A stretch of 64,000 bases of DNA from an uncultured Christensenella sp. (GTDB taxonomy: Bacteria > Bacillota > Clostridia > Christensenellales > CAG-917). Both the position numbers and the translations under genes were made by a program. The notes below the pieces were generated by a model. It did no database searches. It was not told the DNA's origin and was given only the letters and a program-made list of their open reading frames with translations. The stretch spans positions 124,001-188,000 of the forward strand of contig CAJTQT010000001.1 of assembly GCA_910578325.1 (NCBI GenBank), written 5' to 3'. This document shows, in pieces, positions 19,974 through 27,652 of this stretch. Positions within the stretch are counted from its first letter, which is position 1. Every line of letters begins with the position of its first letter.

Positions 19974-21926
19974 TTACCTCAGACACTTAGGAAACTGCGC
20001 CATATGCAACAGCGTACATCCGAAAGGAATAAACGTCCTTTCGAGAGCCTCTTCCGAATACAGCGGTTTTCTGGGTATTTCGGTAAAGCCGTTTACATCG
20101 TAATCCCAGTTTATTACGTTTTTGGAACGCACTCTCAACTCGAAAGGAGGAGTGTCGAAAGAAAACGGCACCGACGTTATGTTGTGAACGACGGTTGTTT
20201 CATCCTCGTACAGTTCTCTGACTCCGCCCCTCAACCGTCTTGACATAAGCGGAGAGATATTCCATTTCTTTGCGAAATTGACGTTTATAACGCGTCTGTC
20301 CGTCTCGCAGGCGGTCATTGTATACGGCATTTTCAGGGACATAAGCAAATTGCCCTTAAACAAACTGTACGTGCCGTCGTTGTTTTCTTCCACAGTAAGA
20401 GGAATATCCATTTTTAGCATAAACGTGCTTCCCGTACGCAGAACGCATTTGACAGTGATTTCCCTCGAACCTGTCGCTACGACCTGTCCGCCCGAAATGA
20501 GTTGCATCGTGACGTTTTTAGGCACGCGGAAATTGATTTTGACTTCCGGTTCGCCGTCGGCGTATTCGACCTTAAACACCACCGTATTTCTGAAAGGATA
20601 ACCCGTACGCTCGCTTATAGTCATCTTACAGCCGCCCACGTACACATCCATATCGCAAGGCGTATACGTCAGGAAATTGAGTTCGTCATCCTTGACCATA
20701 CACGCCGCCTGCATATAGAGCGGATACGCGCTTAGCGCGGCTATCGCGCCGGTAGACAGTTTTTTTGTAAGGAACGCGTTTGAAAATTCGCTTTCGCAAC
20801 GCGGCAGACGCCTGTTGACGGACGCTTCCACCTGATTGACCAGCAATATATCCTGCACCGCTCCGCAATCTTCGAAACAGGCGGCAGGTATGACGTTGTA
20901 TGCGATTCTTTCAAGAATATCCGCGCATTCGAAATCGCCCGTCTCCTTGATGACTTCAACCAGCGACTCTATCATCTCCACGGAAGCCTGAACGTCTATT
21001 CCTCGCACGGGGTCGGAACCGGACAGATGGAAATCGGAAGTGAACATCCCCGCAGCGGTGCCATGGTTTTTCATAAGAGCAGAAATGAGTTTAAGCGACA
21101 GCCCTTTAAGCGCGTCATCCCCTACAAATCTTCCGTAAACGGCGGGATATTTGACCGCCTTAGCGAGATTCACGCCGTTGGTTTCTACGTCCTTTATCTG
21201 TTTTTTCCACTCTTTCTCGATAAGTTCGGGGGTAAGCGGCTTAACTTTCGGAGGCAACTGATCCTGCTTTTCGTAAAGTGCAACCGTCTTCTGAATGCGC
21301 TTTAACGCCGCCTGACTTATATACCTGTGCGCGTTATGTTTGTATACGAATTTGTCCGCGAGTTTAAACCAGTCGTTCGAACTGTCCCGCAATTTCTCTC
21401 CCAAATCCTGCAACCATTCGAGATCGGTCTCCCTGTACACCGCTTCCATAGCGGGAATTTCTTCGAGGAGCCTTGCTCTCGACGTATGCCAGCACGCCGT
21501 CACGTCGTAAGTATTGAACTGGTTTTTAAAATACCTTTTCAAAAATGCAAGAACTCTTTCCGAGCCGGTATACTCATAATAACTCAGCAACGCCTTCACA
21601 GCCTCTATCTGCGGCGTCTGGGAACGGAACTGCATAGGACCGAAGTCCCCGCCTTCGTTCGCGCTGTTGAGAATAGGCAGAAAAAAGCCCGTCATTCTGT
21701 CTTTGAGATTCTTATCGTCGAGAGCGGCTGCGAGCAGCGTAAGACCTCTGACGTATCTGGGCAGACTTTCCCCGCCCGTCCATTCGCCGTTTTTGACAAG
21801 CCCCTGCAATGCGCCCAACTTCTTTTGAAGATCGCACATATGCAACATCTCGTCTTTAAGCCAGCCCGTAGGACGGATAGAACCCAAAGGTAGTTTTTTA
21901 AGATTTTTGTCAATAGATTTCGCCAC
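19974..21926 (-). CDS. GH127 (DUF1680) family protein with altered active-site region
   Basis: This 650-residue protein matches the length and layout of GH127 beta-L-arabinofuranosidase-like proteins: an N-terminal LGSIRPTGWLKDEML, SLPRYVRGL, then an alpha/alpha barrel and a C-terminal beta domain. The segment ADILERIAYNVIPAACFEDC followed by LLVNQVEASVNRR matches the family region that normally leads into the Cys-Cys-Thr-Ala-Asn type motif. Here that position reads KLSTGAIAALSAY, without the paired cysteines that bind zinc and supply the nucleophile in characterised members. The protein may therefore be inactive as a classical GH127 enzyme, or use another mechanism. There is no signal peptide, so it is predicted to be cytoplasmic. 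The start is GTG at 21926, with GAGAGG eight bases upstream. Confidence 0.8.
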   Translation of the reverse strand: MAKSIDKNLKKLPLGSIRPTGWLKDEMLHMCDLQKKLGALQGLVKNGEWTGGESLPRYVRGLTLLAAALDDKNLKDRMTGFFLPILNSANEGGDFGPMQFRSQTPQIEAVKALLSYYEYTGSERVLAFLKRYFKNQFNTYDVTACWHTSRARLLEEIPAMEAVYRETDLEWLQDLGEKLRDSSNDWFKLADKFVYKHNAHRYISQAALKRIQKTVALYEKQDQLPPKVKPLTPELIEKEWKKQIKDVETNGVNLAKAVKYPAVYGRFVGDDALKGLSLKLISALMKNHGTAAGMFTSDFHLSGSDPVRGIDVQASVEMIESLVEVIKETGDFECADILERIAYNVIPAACFEDCGAVQDILLVNQVEASVNRRLPRCESEFSNAFLTKKLSTGAIAALSAYPLYMQAACMVKDDELNFLTYTPCDMDVYVGGCKMTISERTGYPFRNTVVFKVEYADGEPEVKINFRVPKNVTMQLISGGQVVATGSREITVKCVLRTGSTFMLKMDIPLTVEENNDGTYSLFKGNLLMSLKMPYTMTACETDRRVINVNFAKKWNISPLMSRRLRGGVRELYEDETTVVHNITSVPFSFDTPPFELRVRSKNVINWDYDVNGFTEIPRKPLYSEEALERTFIPFGCTLLHMAQFPKCLR

Positions 21927-21996
21927 TGTCGACCTCTCGGTTTATTGTCTGCAAATTCCGTTCATTTACTCACGCAGTCCGCGGAGTCGCTTTATA

Positions 21997-22026
21997 ATAT
22001 AATAATCTAACATATAAAATTGACAA
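21997..22026 (-). promoter_or_regulatory. Probable promoter of the GH127-like operon
   Basis: On the minus strand TTGTCA (22026-22021) is followed by AT-rich sequence containing TTATAT (22002-21997, 18-base spacer) or TATTAT (16-base spacer). Its -35 overlaps that of the divergent plus-strand promoter, so the two are likely to compete or to be co-regulated. Confidence 0.5.
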
Positions 22027-22048
22027 AAGCAAGAGAAAGCACTATGAT
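22020..22048 (+). promoter_or_regulatory. Promoter of the ApgM-type gene
   Basis: TTGACA (22020-22025), a 17-base spacer and TATGAT (22043-22048). Transcription should start near 22055; AAGGAG at 22061-22066 and ATG at 22073 follow. Confidence 0.75.
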
Positions 22049-22072
22049 AAACTTTACCAAAAGGAGCGCGCA

Positions 22073-23293
22073 ATGAAATATATTCTCGTATTGCTTGACG
22101 GAATGGCGGACTATCCCATATCCTCTCTCGGCGGGAAAACCCCGCTGGAATTTGCGCATACTCCGACTATGGACAAACTCGCCAAAACCTCCGAAATAGG
22201 GCTTGTACAAACCGTGCCCGAAGGATACAAACCGGGCAGCGACGTCGCAAATCTCGGGGTTTTAGGTTACGACGTAAAAAAATGCTACACGGGCAGAAGT
22301 CCGCTCGAAGCCCTTTCTATGGGCATAAACCTCGCCGATGACGACCTTGCTATGCGGGCTAATCTCGTGACGCTGTCGGACGGATGTACGTTTGAAAATA
22401 AAACTATGGTCGATTACGGCGCAGGCGAAATAAGCACCGCCGAGGCAAAAATACTCATAGACGGGTTTAACGCCTTTGCGGCGGATAAATGTCTTATGGA
22501 CGGCATAAAACTGTATGCAGGCATAAGTTACAGGCACTGTCTCGTCATCAAAAATACTCCGCCCCGCGAAACGCTAATACCCCCGCACGATATAACGGGA
22601 CAACAAATAGGCGATTATCTTCCCGTGGGAGAATGCGCAAAGAAACTCATCGAAATCATAAAATCCTCGCACGCGTATTTGAGCGGACATCCCGTCAATC
22701 TCGAGCGCATAAAGCAAGGCAAGAATCCCGCCAACGCGCTGTGGTTCTGGGGAGAAGGAACAAAGCCCATAGTAGAAAACTTCGCAGTAAAATACGGTAA
22801 ACGCGGAGCAATCGTAAGCGCGGTCGACCTCCTCAAAGGCATAGCCATTGCCGGCGGAATGAAAGCGGTGCAGGTGGACGGGGCGACGGGAACTCTTCTG
22901 ACAAACTTCGACGGCAAAGCGCGCGCGGCAATCGCCGAACTCGAAGGCGGAACCGACTTTTGTATGGTGCACCTCGAAGCGCCCGACGAGTGCGGGCATC
23001 AGGGAGACCTTAACGGCAAAATCAAGGCGATAGAACTCATTGACGAAAAAATCATCTCGCCTATATTTGAACATTTTGCCGCCAACGGCGAAGAGTTTGC
23101 AATGCTGATAATGCCCGACCACTATACGCCGCTCAGCAAACGCACTCACTCCTCCGAGCCTGTGCCATATATGCTTTATCGCTCTTCGAAAGTTCTTCAA
23201 GAAAACGGGTTTTACAGCGAAGCGTCAGCCAAAGCAAGCGGAGTGTTTATACAAAACCCCGAGGTTCTGACAAAAAAATTCCTGTCTCTGTAA
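22073..23293 (+). CDS. apgM: Cofactor-independent phosphoglycerate mutase, ApgM type
   Basis: This 406-residue cytoplasmic protein belongs to the alkaline-phosphatase-like metalloenzyme superfamily, archaeal-type phosphoglycerate mutase branch. Visible features are the metal-binding start ILVLLDGMADYP, the YKPGSDVANLGVLGYD segment with the catalytic serine, and HLEAPDECGHQGD plus MLIMPDHYTP supplying further metal ligands near the C-terminus. ApgM interconverts 2- and 3-phosphoglycerate without bisphosphoglycerate. A bacterial subgroup of this family has been proposed to act as homoserine kinase, and I cannot exclude that from sequence alone. No threonine-pathway gene lies beside it, which leaves the question open. 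It is a single-gene transcription unit with its own promoter and an AAGGAG site. Confidence 0.85.
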   Translation: MKYILVLLDGMADYPISSLGGKTPLEFAHTPTMDKLAKTSEIGLVQTVPEGYKPGSDVANLGVLGYDVKKCYTGRSPLEALSMGINLADDDLAMRANLVTLSDGCTFENKTMVDYGAGEISTAEAKILIDGFNAFAADKCLMDGIKLYAGISYRHCLVIKNTPPRETLIPPHDITGQQIGDYLPVGECAKKLIEIIKSSHAYLSGHPVNLERIKQGKNPANALWFWGEGTKPIVENFAVKYGKRGAIVSAVDLLKGIAIAGGMKAVQVDGATGTLLTNFDGKARAAIAELEGGTDFCMVHLEAPDECGHQGDLNGKIKAIELIDEKIISPIFEHFAANGEEFAMLIMPDHYTPLSKRTHSSEPVPYMLYRSSKVLQENGFYSEASAKASGVFIQNPEVLTKKFLSL

Positions 23294-23329
23294 AAAATCA
23301 AATTAAAATCCGAAATTGACCTAAAGTTC

Positions 23330-23358
23330 ACAAATCCGCACTTAAAGCGCGGATTTGT
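23330..23358. terminator. Hairpin between convergent genes
   Basis: ACAAATCCGC (23330-23339) pairs with GCGGATTTGT (23349-23358). The stem is ten base pairs, with little T-tract on either strand, so termination may be partial. Confidence 0.5.
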
Positions 23359-23423
23359 ATTATGTAAACGCTGTTTTATGTAATAATCGCAATTCCTTAT
23401 TAGTAAGAAATCAAGTGCAAAAT

Positions 23424-24257
23424 TCAATCCTCGGCATACTTTCTTTCTTCCAGTTTCGCTCTCAGATTCTTTTTCTGCCTCCTGCCGTCAATAAACCTTT
23501 CGACCTCGACGCGGAATTTTTTTGCTATTATCATACGCGCGATTTTCATAACCAAGAGCGCAACTTTCAACCCAAGTTGAATCACCGCCACACCAAACGA
23601 CAGCGCAAACAGAATCCATTTAAAGACCTCGTTCATTCCGACCTGAGTCATTCCCGCAAGCGAAATCGCGGTCATAACCAAATACACGATATTGACGACA
23701 ATCTTAAAAATTTGGAAGATTTTTTTGTAAATGTTTACGTTCTTTTTCCCGCTTTTTGGATTTCGGAAAACCAAAACCACAAGCGTGATAAACACGCACA
23801 CGTACAGCGCGAGTATCCCCACAAGCACGTAGGAAACCGTATGCGGAACCCATCCGCGCCATATAAGCAGACAAGTGCTCGCTATTGCGTAAACCGTGGA
23901 TATGACCGTCCAGACTATACTGATTTTGCCTATCGCAGTTATTTTCTTATCTTCCGCTTCAACCGCTTTACGCAGACCTTGCGTCTGAACCATTTTTTTG
24001 GAAGATCTAAAAACTCGGCGGCGTTTGGCACTGCTCAGCGAAGTGGGAGCGTGCACCGTCGAAACGTCCTCGACGGTTGCAGGGACAAACACCGAATCAG
24101 GCGGCATTTCGCTCAACACGGCGGTAGCGACGCTGCTTTCGCCGAGCGCATCCGCTTGCGACGTTTTCTGCGGCTGAGTATCGGACTGTACGTCAAACTG
24201 CGGCGGACTTTCCGCCTTGCGTTTTCTGAACAGGTTTTTCGGAAAAGGAAATTTCAT
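23424..24257 (-). CDS. Four-helix membrane protein with disordered N-terminus
   Basis: This 277-residue protein has a basic, Ser/Pro/Gln-rich N-terminal half of about 110 residues that looks disordered and cytosolic. Four hydrophobic segments follow (VWTVISTVYAIASTCLLIW, then a segment around YVLVGILALYVCVFITLVVL, and two more near 185 and 215). The tail is strongly basic. I do not recognise a family. No clear ribosome binding site precedes the ATG, and the strong terminator of the upstream esterase gene lies about 30 bases before it, so it needs either read-through or a promoter I cannot identify. Its architecture resembles the membrane proteins at 40078-40926 and 41038-41823. Confidence 0.7.
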   Translation of the reverse strand: MKFPFPKNLFRKRKAESPPQFDVQSDTQPQKTSQADALGESSVATAVLSEMPPDSVFVPATVEDVSTVHAPTSLSSAKRRRVFRSSKKMVQTQGLRKAVEAEDKKITAIGKISIVWTVISTVYAIASTCLLIWRGWVPHTVSYVLVGILALYVCVFITLVVLVFRNPKSGKKNVNIYKKIFQIFKIVVNIVYLVMTAISLAGMTQVGMNEVFKWILFALSFGVAVIQLGLKVALLVMKIARMIIAKKFRVEVERFIDGRRQKKNLRAKLEERKYAED

Positions 24258-24285
24258 TTGCGATATCCGTATTTATTACGTCATC

Positions 24286-24312
24286 AAAAACGCCCTCGGC
24301 GAGGGCGTTTTT
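24286..24312 (-). terminator. Strong intrinsic terminator of the esterase gene
   Basis: A 12-base-pair stem, AAAAACGCCCTC (24286-24297) with GAGGGCGTTTTT (24301-24312) and a 3-base loop, followed by T residues on the minus strand and placed directly after the esterase stop codon. Confidence 0.85.
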
Positions 24313-24314
24313 GC

Positions 24315-25229
24315 TTAAATCTCTTTGTTTGCGACTCTCTTTAAGAAATCCGCCGTAAGTTTCACATTCTCTTTTGCCGCGCCCTTGTTCCAGTTGAGCG
24401 GATAACAATGGTTGTCCAACAACTTTGTAGAGCGGTGATATTCGACGTGTACGCCGAGTCCTTTCAACTTTTTAATAAGTTTTTGTCCCTGCCCTTTGCA
24501 GAATATATCCTTATTTGCAAACGTGATAAACGAAATCGGGAAAGACCCGTCGACATAATCAAACGGCGCGAGCACGTCTTTATATTCATAGTTATCCAAA
24601 TCTTTTACGTGGATTCCGCTGAAATCGAAGAGGATTTTGTCGGGAAGATTCATTATCATCTTATGGCTTAACGCCTCTTTGATGTCGTAAATTCCGCAGT
24701 CGAGCATAGCGGCGCGGAATTTCAGATCCGTAGACACTCCGAATCTCTCCTGCAAGTCCTTATTATTCGAAATGCACGCAAGCATCGCCGAATAGTATCC
24801 ACCCGCGCTGTCGCCCGTTACGAGCATATTATCGAGGTCGAGATTGTATTTTTCGGCGTTTTCGCCAACCCAGTTAAGAGCGGTCACAAGGTCGATTATA
24901 CCCGCCGGGAACTTTGTCTCGGGAGAGAGCGAATAGTTGACGTTTACAACAAAGAAACCCTTATCGGCAATCCATTTGCACAGACCTCTTCTGTGGTGCT
25001 TGTCGCCCGCAACGAAGCCGCCGCCGTGAATACAGAAGCATACGGGATACTTTTCACCGTCGGTTCTGGGCAGATATACGATATCGAGTTTGCGCATATC
25101 TCCTTCGCCGTATACGACGTCCTTTTCCTCTTTGAAAGGCACGTCTTTGAATTTAAGCATTTTTTTCTCGTTCTGTCCCTTGTCGAAACTCTTATCGATA
25201 AAGACAAACAGTTTTTTTGCCAATGACAT
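24315..25229 (-). CDS. Alpha/beta hydrolase, hormone-sensitive lipase-type esterase
   Basis: This 304-residue protein has the oxyanion-hole motif HGGGF near residue 70 and the nucleophile elbow GDSAGG near residue 140, which place it in the HSL/BD-FAE esterase group. A C-terminal DNHCYPLNW supplies a plausible catalytic histidine. It probably hydrolyses short acyl or carboxyl esters in the cytoplasm; the substrate is unknown. The start is supported by GGAGGGG seven bases before the ATG. It has its own promoter and terminator and is therefore monocistronic. Confidence 0.85.
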   Translation of the reverse strand: MSLAKKLFVFIDKSFDKGQNEKKMLKFKDVPFKEEKDVVYGEGDMRKLDIVYLPRTDGEKYPVCFCIHGGGFVAGDKHHRRGLCKWIADKGFFVVNVNYSLSPETKFPAGIIDLVTALNWVGENAEKYNLDLDNMLVTGDSAGGYYSAMLACISNNKDLQERFGVSTDLKFRAAMLDCGIYDIKEALSHKMIMNLPDKILFDFSGIHVKDLDNYEYKDVLAPFDYVDGSFPISFITFANKDIFCKGQGQKLIKKLKGLGVHVEYHRSTKLLDNHCYPLNWNKGAAKENVKLTADFLKRVANKEI

Positions 25230-25260
25230 AATTCCCCTCCTATATGTCGGACATTTGTTT

Positions 25261-25288
25261 ATTATATGACAATAAGTCTATCACACAA
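25261..25288 (-). promoter_or_regulatory. Promoter of the esterase gene
   Basis: TTGTGT (25288-25283), a 16-base spacer and TATAAT (25266-25261). Between it and the ribosome binding site lies a short dyad, ATGTC-G-GACAT (about 25244-25254), which could be an operator, although it is too short to be sure. Confidence 0.6.
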
Positions 25289-25336
25289 CGCAAACCGTTG
25301 CAATGTTTTTTAAAAAATTACGTTGAAAAAGGCTAT

Positions 25337-26632
25337 TTATACCTCCATAGCGTTAAATTCGTCAAGATTGCGTTCGATTATATCGAAATAGCGATTGACG
25401 GTTTCGAGGTCTTTTTCGTTGCCGCGCATAGACGTCGAAAACGTCATTTTGCCCAACAGCGTAGTCACAGACATAAGAAAATAAGGCTTGTACTTCGTCG
25501 CGCCGGAAATAAATCCGCCCGTGAGTTTTGTTCCGTCGAATTCGAGTTTGGAATCGCCGAGCATCCCGATATTACTGACGGCAAGCAAAGGATTGTCATA
25601 TCCGAGTTTAATCGCAAACTCCGCCAAATCCTGCGGGAAAATGCTGTACGCCAGTTTGAGAAGCGGCAACGAATAAAGTCCCATAAATTTATCTCTTTTG
25701 TGCTTGCGCATCGCCTGTACGACGTTCACCGCCGTATCGCGTATATGTTCGCCTTTCTCTGCGGTTCGGCAGGCAAGCCAAGCGGTGTGGTTGGTAAGCC
25801 CGCCGTGCGCTCCGCCCTCTACGATATGCCGCCGTAAATCTATTGCGCAGGATACGGTAAGCGGACGGTTGTCTTCAAGCGCGCACAACTCGTAAAGCGT
25901 GCGCACCGTAAGCACCATGACCGCGTCGTTTACAGTTATGCCGAGGCTCTTTGCAACCGCTTTCATACGCGAGAATCTTGCCTCGTCTATTTCACGTACA
26001 ACAATGCGGTTTTTATCACTATCCGAGGGTTCAGTCCACGGAAACGGCACTTTATCCTTGTTTTTGCTCACATTCTTGTAAAGCCCGCGTGCTTTTTTCA
26101 AATCTCTTCCGCTCAGTTTCGAATACACCTGTTCGTAACTGCGAGAACCCGATTTCATTGAAATCCGCGCGTAATCGCCCCGCTTGAGCGCGTTGTAATT
26201 CGAGCAAAGTGCCGCAAGAAAATACTTGAAATCTCCGCCGTCCATACACATATGATTGACAAGCACCGCAAGCACGCTTCTGTTTTCACTCTCCTCAAAC
26301 ACCGCTATTTTTATCTGGACGTTGTTGTCATAGGGAATCACTCCCGAGAGAAATTCCTCCGCCGCCGCGTCAGCGTTATCGGTCTGCGTAAAACTCACGA
26401 TATCGTCCGCGCTGTAAGTCTCCTCCTTCCAGTAAGGTTCGAGGACCGTAGTATTAAAACTGCTGTGCAGAACTGGTGCTTTTTCCACCATATACACAAC
26501 GGTGCTTTTTAGAGCCTGCTCGTCTATTCTGCCCTCGTATTCAAGTTTGAGGTGCACCATTCTGTCATAAAAACTGCGGAAGAGAAATTGCATTCTGTCC
26601 CACATTTCCGCCTTTATTAATGTTTTTTTCAT
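25337..26632 (-). CDS. Condensation-fold (PapA/AATase-like) acyltransferase
   Basis: This 431-residue protein has the fold-defining motif HxxxDG of CoA-dependent acyltransferases and condensation domains, in VNHMCMDGGDF near residue 135. The first histidine of the usual HHxxxDG is replaced by asparagine, as in many alcohol-acetyltransferase-type members. The later SCAIDLRRH and SNIGML segments correspond to the conserved DFG-like and latch regions. It probably transfers an acyl group to a hydroxyl or amine acceptor. No biosynthetic cluster surrounds it, so the product cannot be named. It follows the membrane-protein gene after five bases, indicating one operon. A GGGAGTAAG site precedes the ATG. 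Confidence 0.8.
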   Translation of the reverse strand: MKKTLIKAEMWDRMQFLFRSFYDRMVHLKLEYEGRIDEQALKSTVVYMVEKAPVLHSSFNTTVLEPYWKEETYSADDIVSFTQTDNADAAAEEFLSGVIPYDNNVQIKIAVFEESENRSVLAVLVNHMCMDGGDFKYFLAALCSNYNALKRGDYARISMKSGSRSYEQVYSKLSGRDLKKARGLYKNVSKNKDKVPFPWTEPSDSDKNRIVVREIDEARFSRMKAVAKSLGITVNDAVMVLTVRTLYELCALEDNRPLTVSCAIDLRRHIVEGGAHGGLTNHTAWLACRTAEKGEHIRDTAVNVVQAMRKHKRDKFMGLYSLPLLKLAYSIFPQDLAEFAIKLGYDNPLLAVSNIGMLGDSKLEFDGTKLTGGFISGATKYKPYFLMSVTTLLGKMTFSTSMRGNEKDLETVNRYFDIIERNLDEFNAMEV

Positions 26633-26637
26633 AAAAC

Positions 26638-27483
26638 TTACTCCCAGCGAGTCCAGTAGGATTCGTCCACTGCGACGTTTTCCGCCTTATCCTCTTTCTT
26701 TTTATCTCCCGTGCGCTTTGCGAGCATAACAAACGCTTCCGCAATAGCGACGGCAAATCCGCCGAGGCAGAGCAGCCAGGTCGGATGCCATATATAGATT
26801 CCCTTGTTACCGAGGCTTATTCCCAGCATAACGTACAGCATCACGCACAGCACTTCGACAAAAACGGGAAATTCAAACCATTTGAACTTGCTTCCGCTTA
26901 CAAAAGCGATTACCGTATCTACGCCGAACAACGCCGCTACCATAGCCAGAAACACCATATAACTTCCGCTTAATCCGACCGCGAGTTGCAGAATAAGGTA
27001 TAAAACCACACACAGTATTATTTCAATCGCGGCAACATTTGCACGGAAAGGAACATATGCTTTTTTCTTTAACAGTCTCGACGCGGATACGCAAAGCACG
27101 GCGGCTACGCCCGACATAAGACCTACCGCAATAATAAGCCAGGTCGGATGCCATACAGCGGTTACGACTCCCACTATGAGATAACTCAAAACCAAAGCGG
27201 CAATATAGGCTATTCCCACAACCGCGCTCAGCGCGGCGACTCTTCGTCCTAACTCTTTTTTTACAGCCTTATTTTCGTAAACGCTCAACTGCTCTGACAA
27301 ATCGCCGAATTCCCCGACCACGGTTCCGTAAATAAGTTCCTCGTCCGAAATGCCCTTTATGCGCAAATCCTGCGCGCGGTCAAGCATTTTATTCAATAAA
27401 CTTATACGGTATTCCATCGCAGCCTTCGTTGGCGCAATCTGTCTGAACTGCTCTTCGAGATATCTTTTAAATCTTTCTTCCAT
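26638..27483 (-). CDS. Membrane protein with permease-prefix-like N-terminal domain
   Basis: This 281-residue protein begins with about 70 soluble residues of the permease-prefix/HAAS kind (MEERFKRYLEEQFRQI, then ISDEELIYGTVVGEFGDLSE). Six or seven hydrophobic helices and a charged tail follow. The sequence WHPTWL occurs twice, near residues 110 and 235, each time just before a helix, suggesting internal duplication of a three-helix unit. It is the first gene of a two-gene operon with the condensation-fold acyltransferase, so it may present or export that enzyme's product; this is inference from position only. GCGAGG precedes the ATG. Confidence 0.75.
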   Translation of the reverse strand: MEERFKRYLEEQFRQIAPTKAAMEYRISLLNKMLDRAQDLRIKGISDEELIYGTVVGEFGDLSEQLSVYENKAVKKELGRRVAALSAVVGIAYIAALVLSYLIVGVVTAVWHPTWLIIAVGLMSGVAAVLCVSASRLLKKKAYVPFRANVAAIEIILCVVLYLILQLAVGLSGSYMVFLAMVAALFGVDTVIAFVSGSKFKWFEFPVFVEVLCVMLYVMLGISLGNKGIYIWHPTWLLCLGGFAVAIAEAFVMLAKRTGDKKKEDKAENVAVDESYWTRWE

Positions 27484-27652
27484 TTTAAACCTCGCTTACG
27501 CGGACCTTCCGCGCTTCAAAATTTAATATTAATTTAATTATAGATGACCACTGCATAAACTGTCAACGTTAAAATTATTAACCTATTTTCAAAAGTCCGA
27601 ATAGTATATAACGATGACAATCCCCTACATAAAAAGCAAGGAGGATTTTTTT

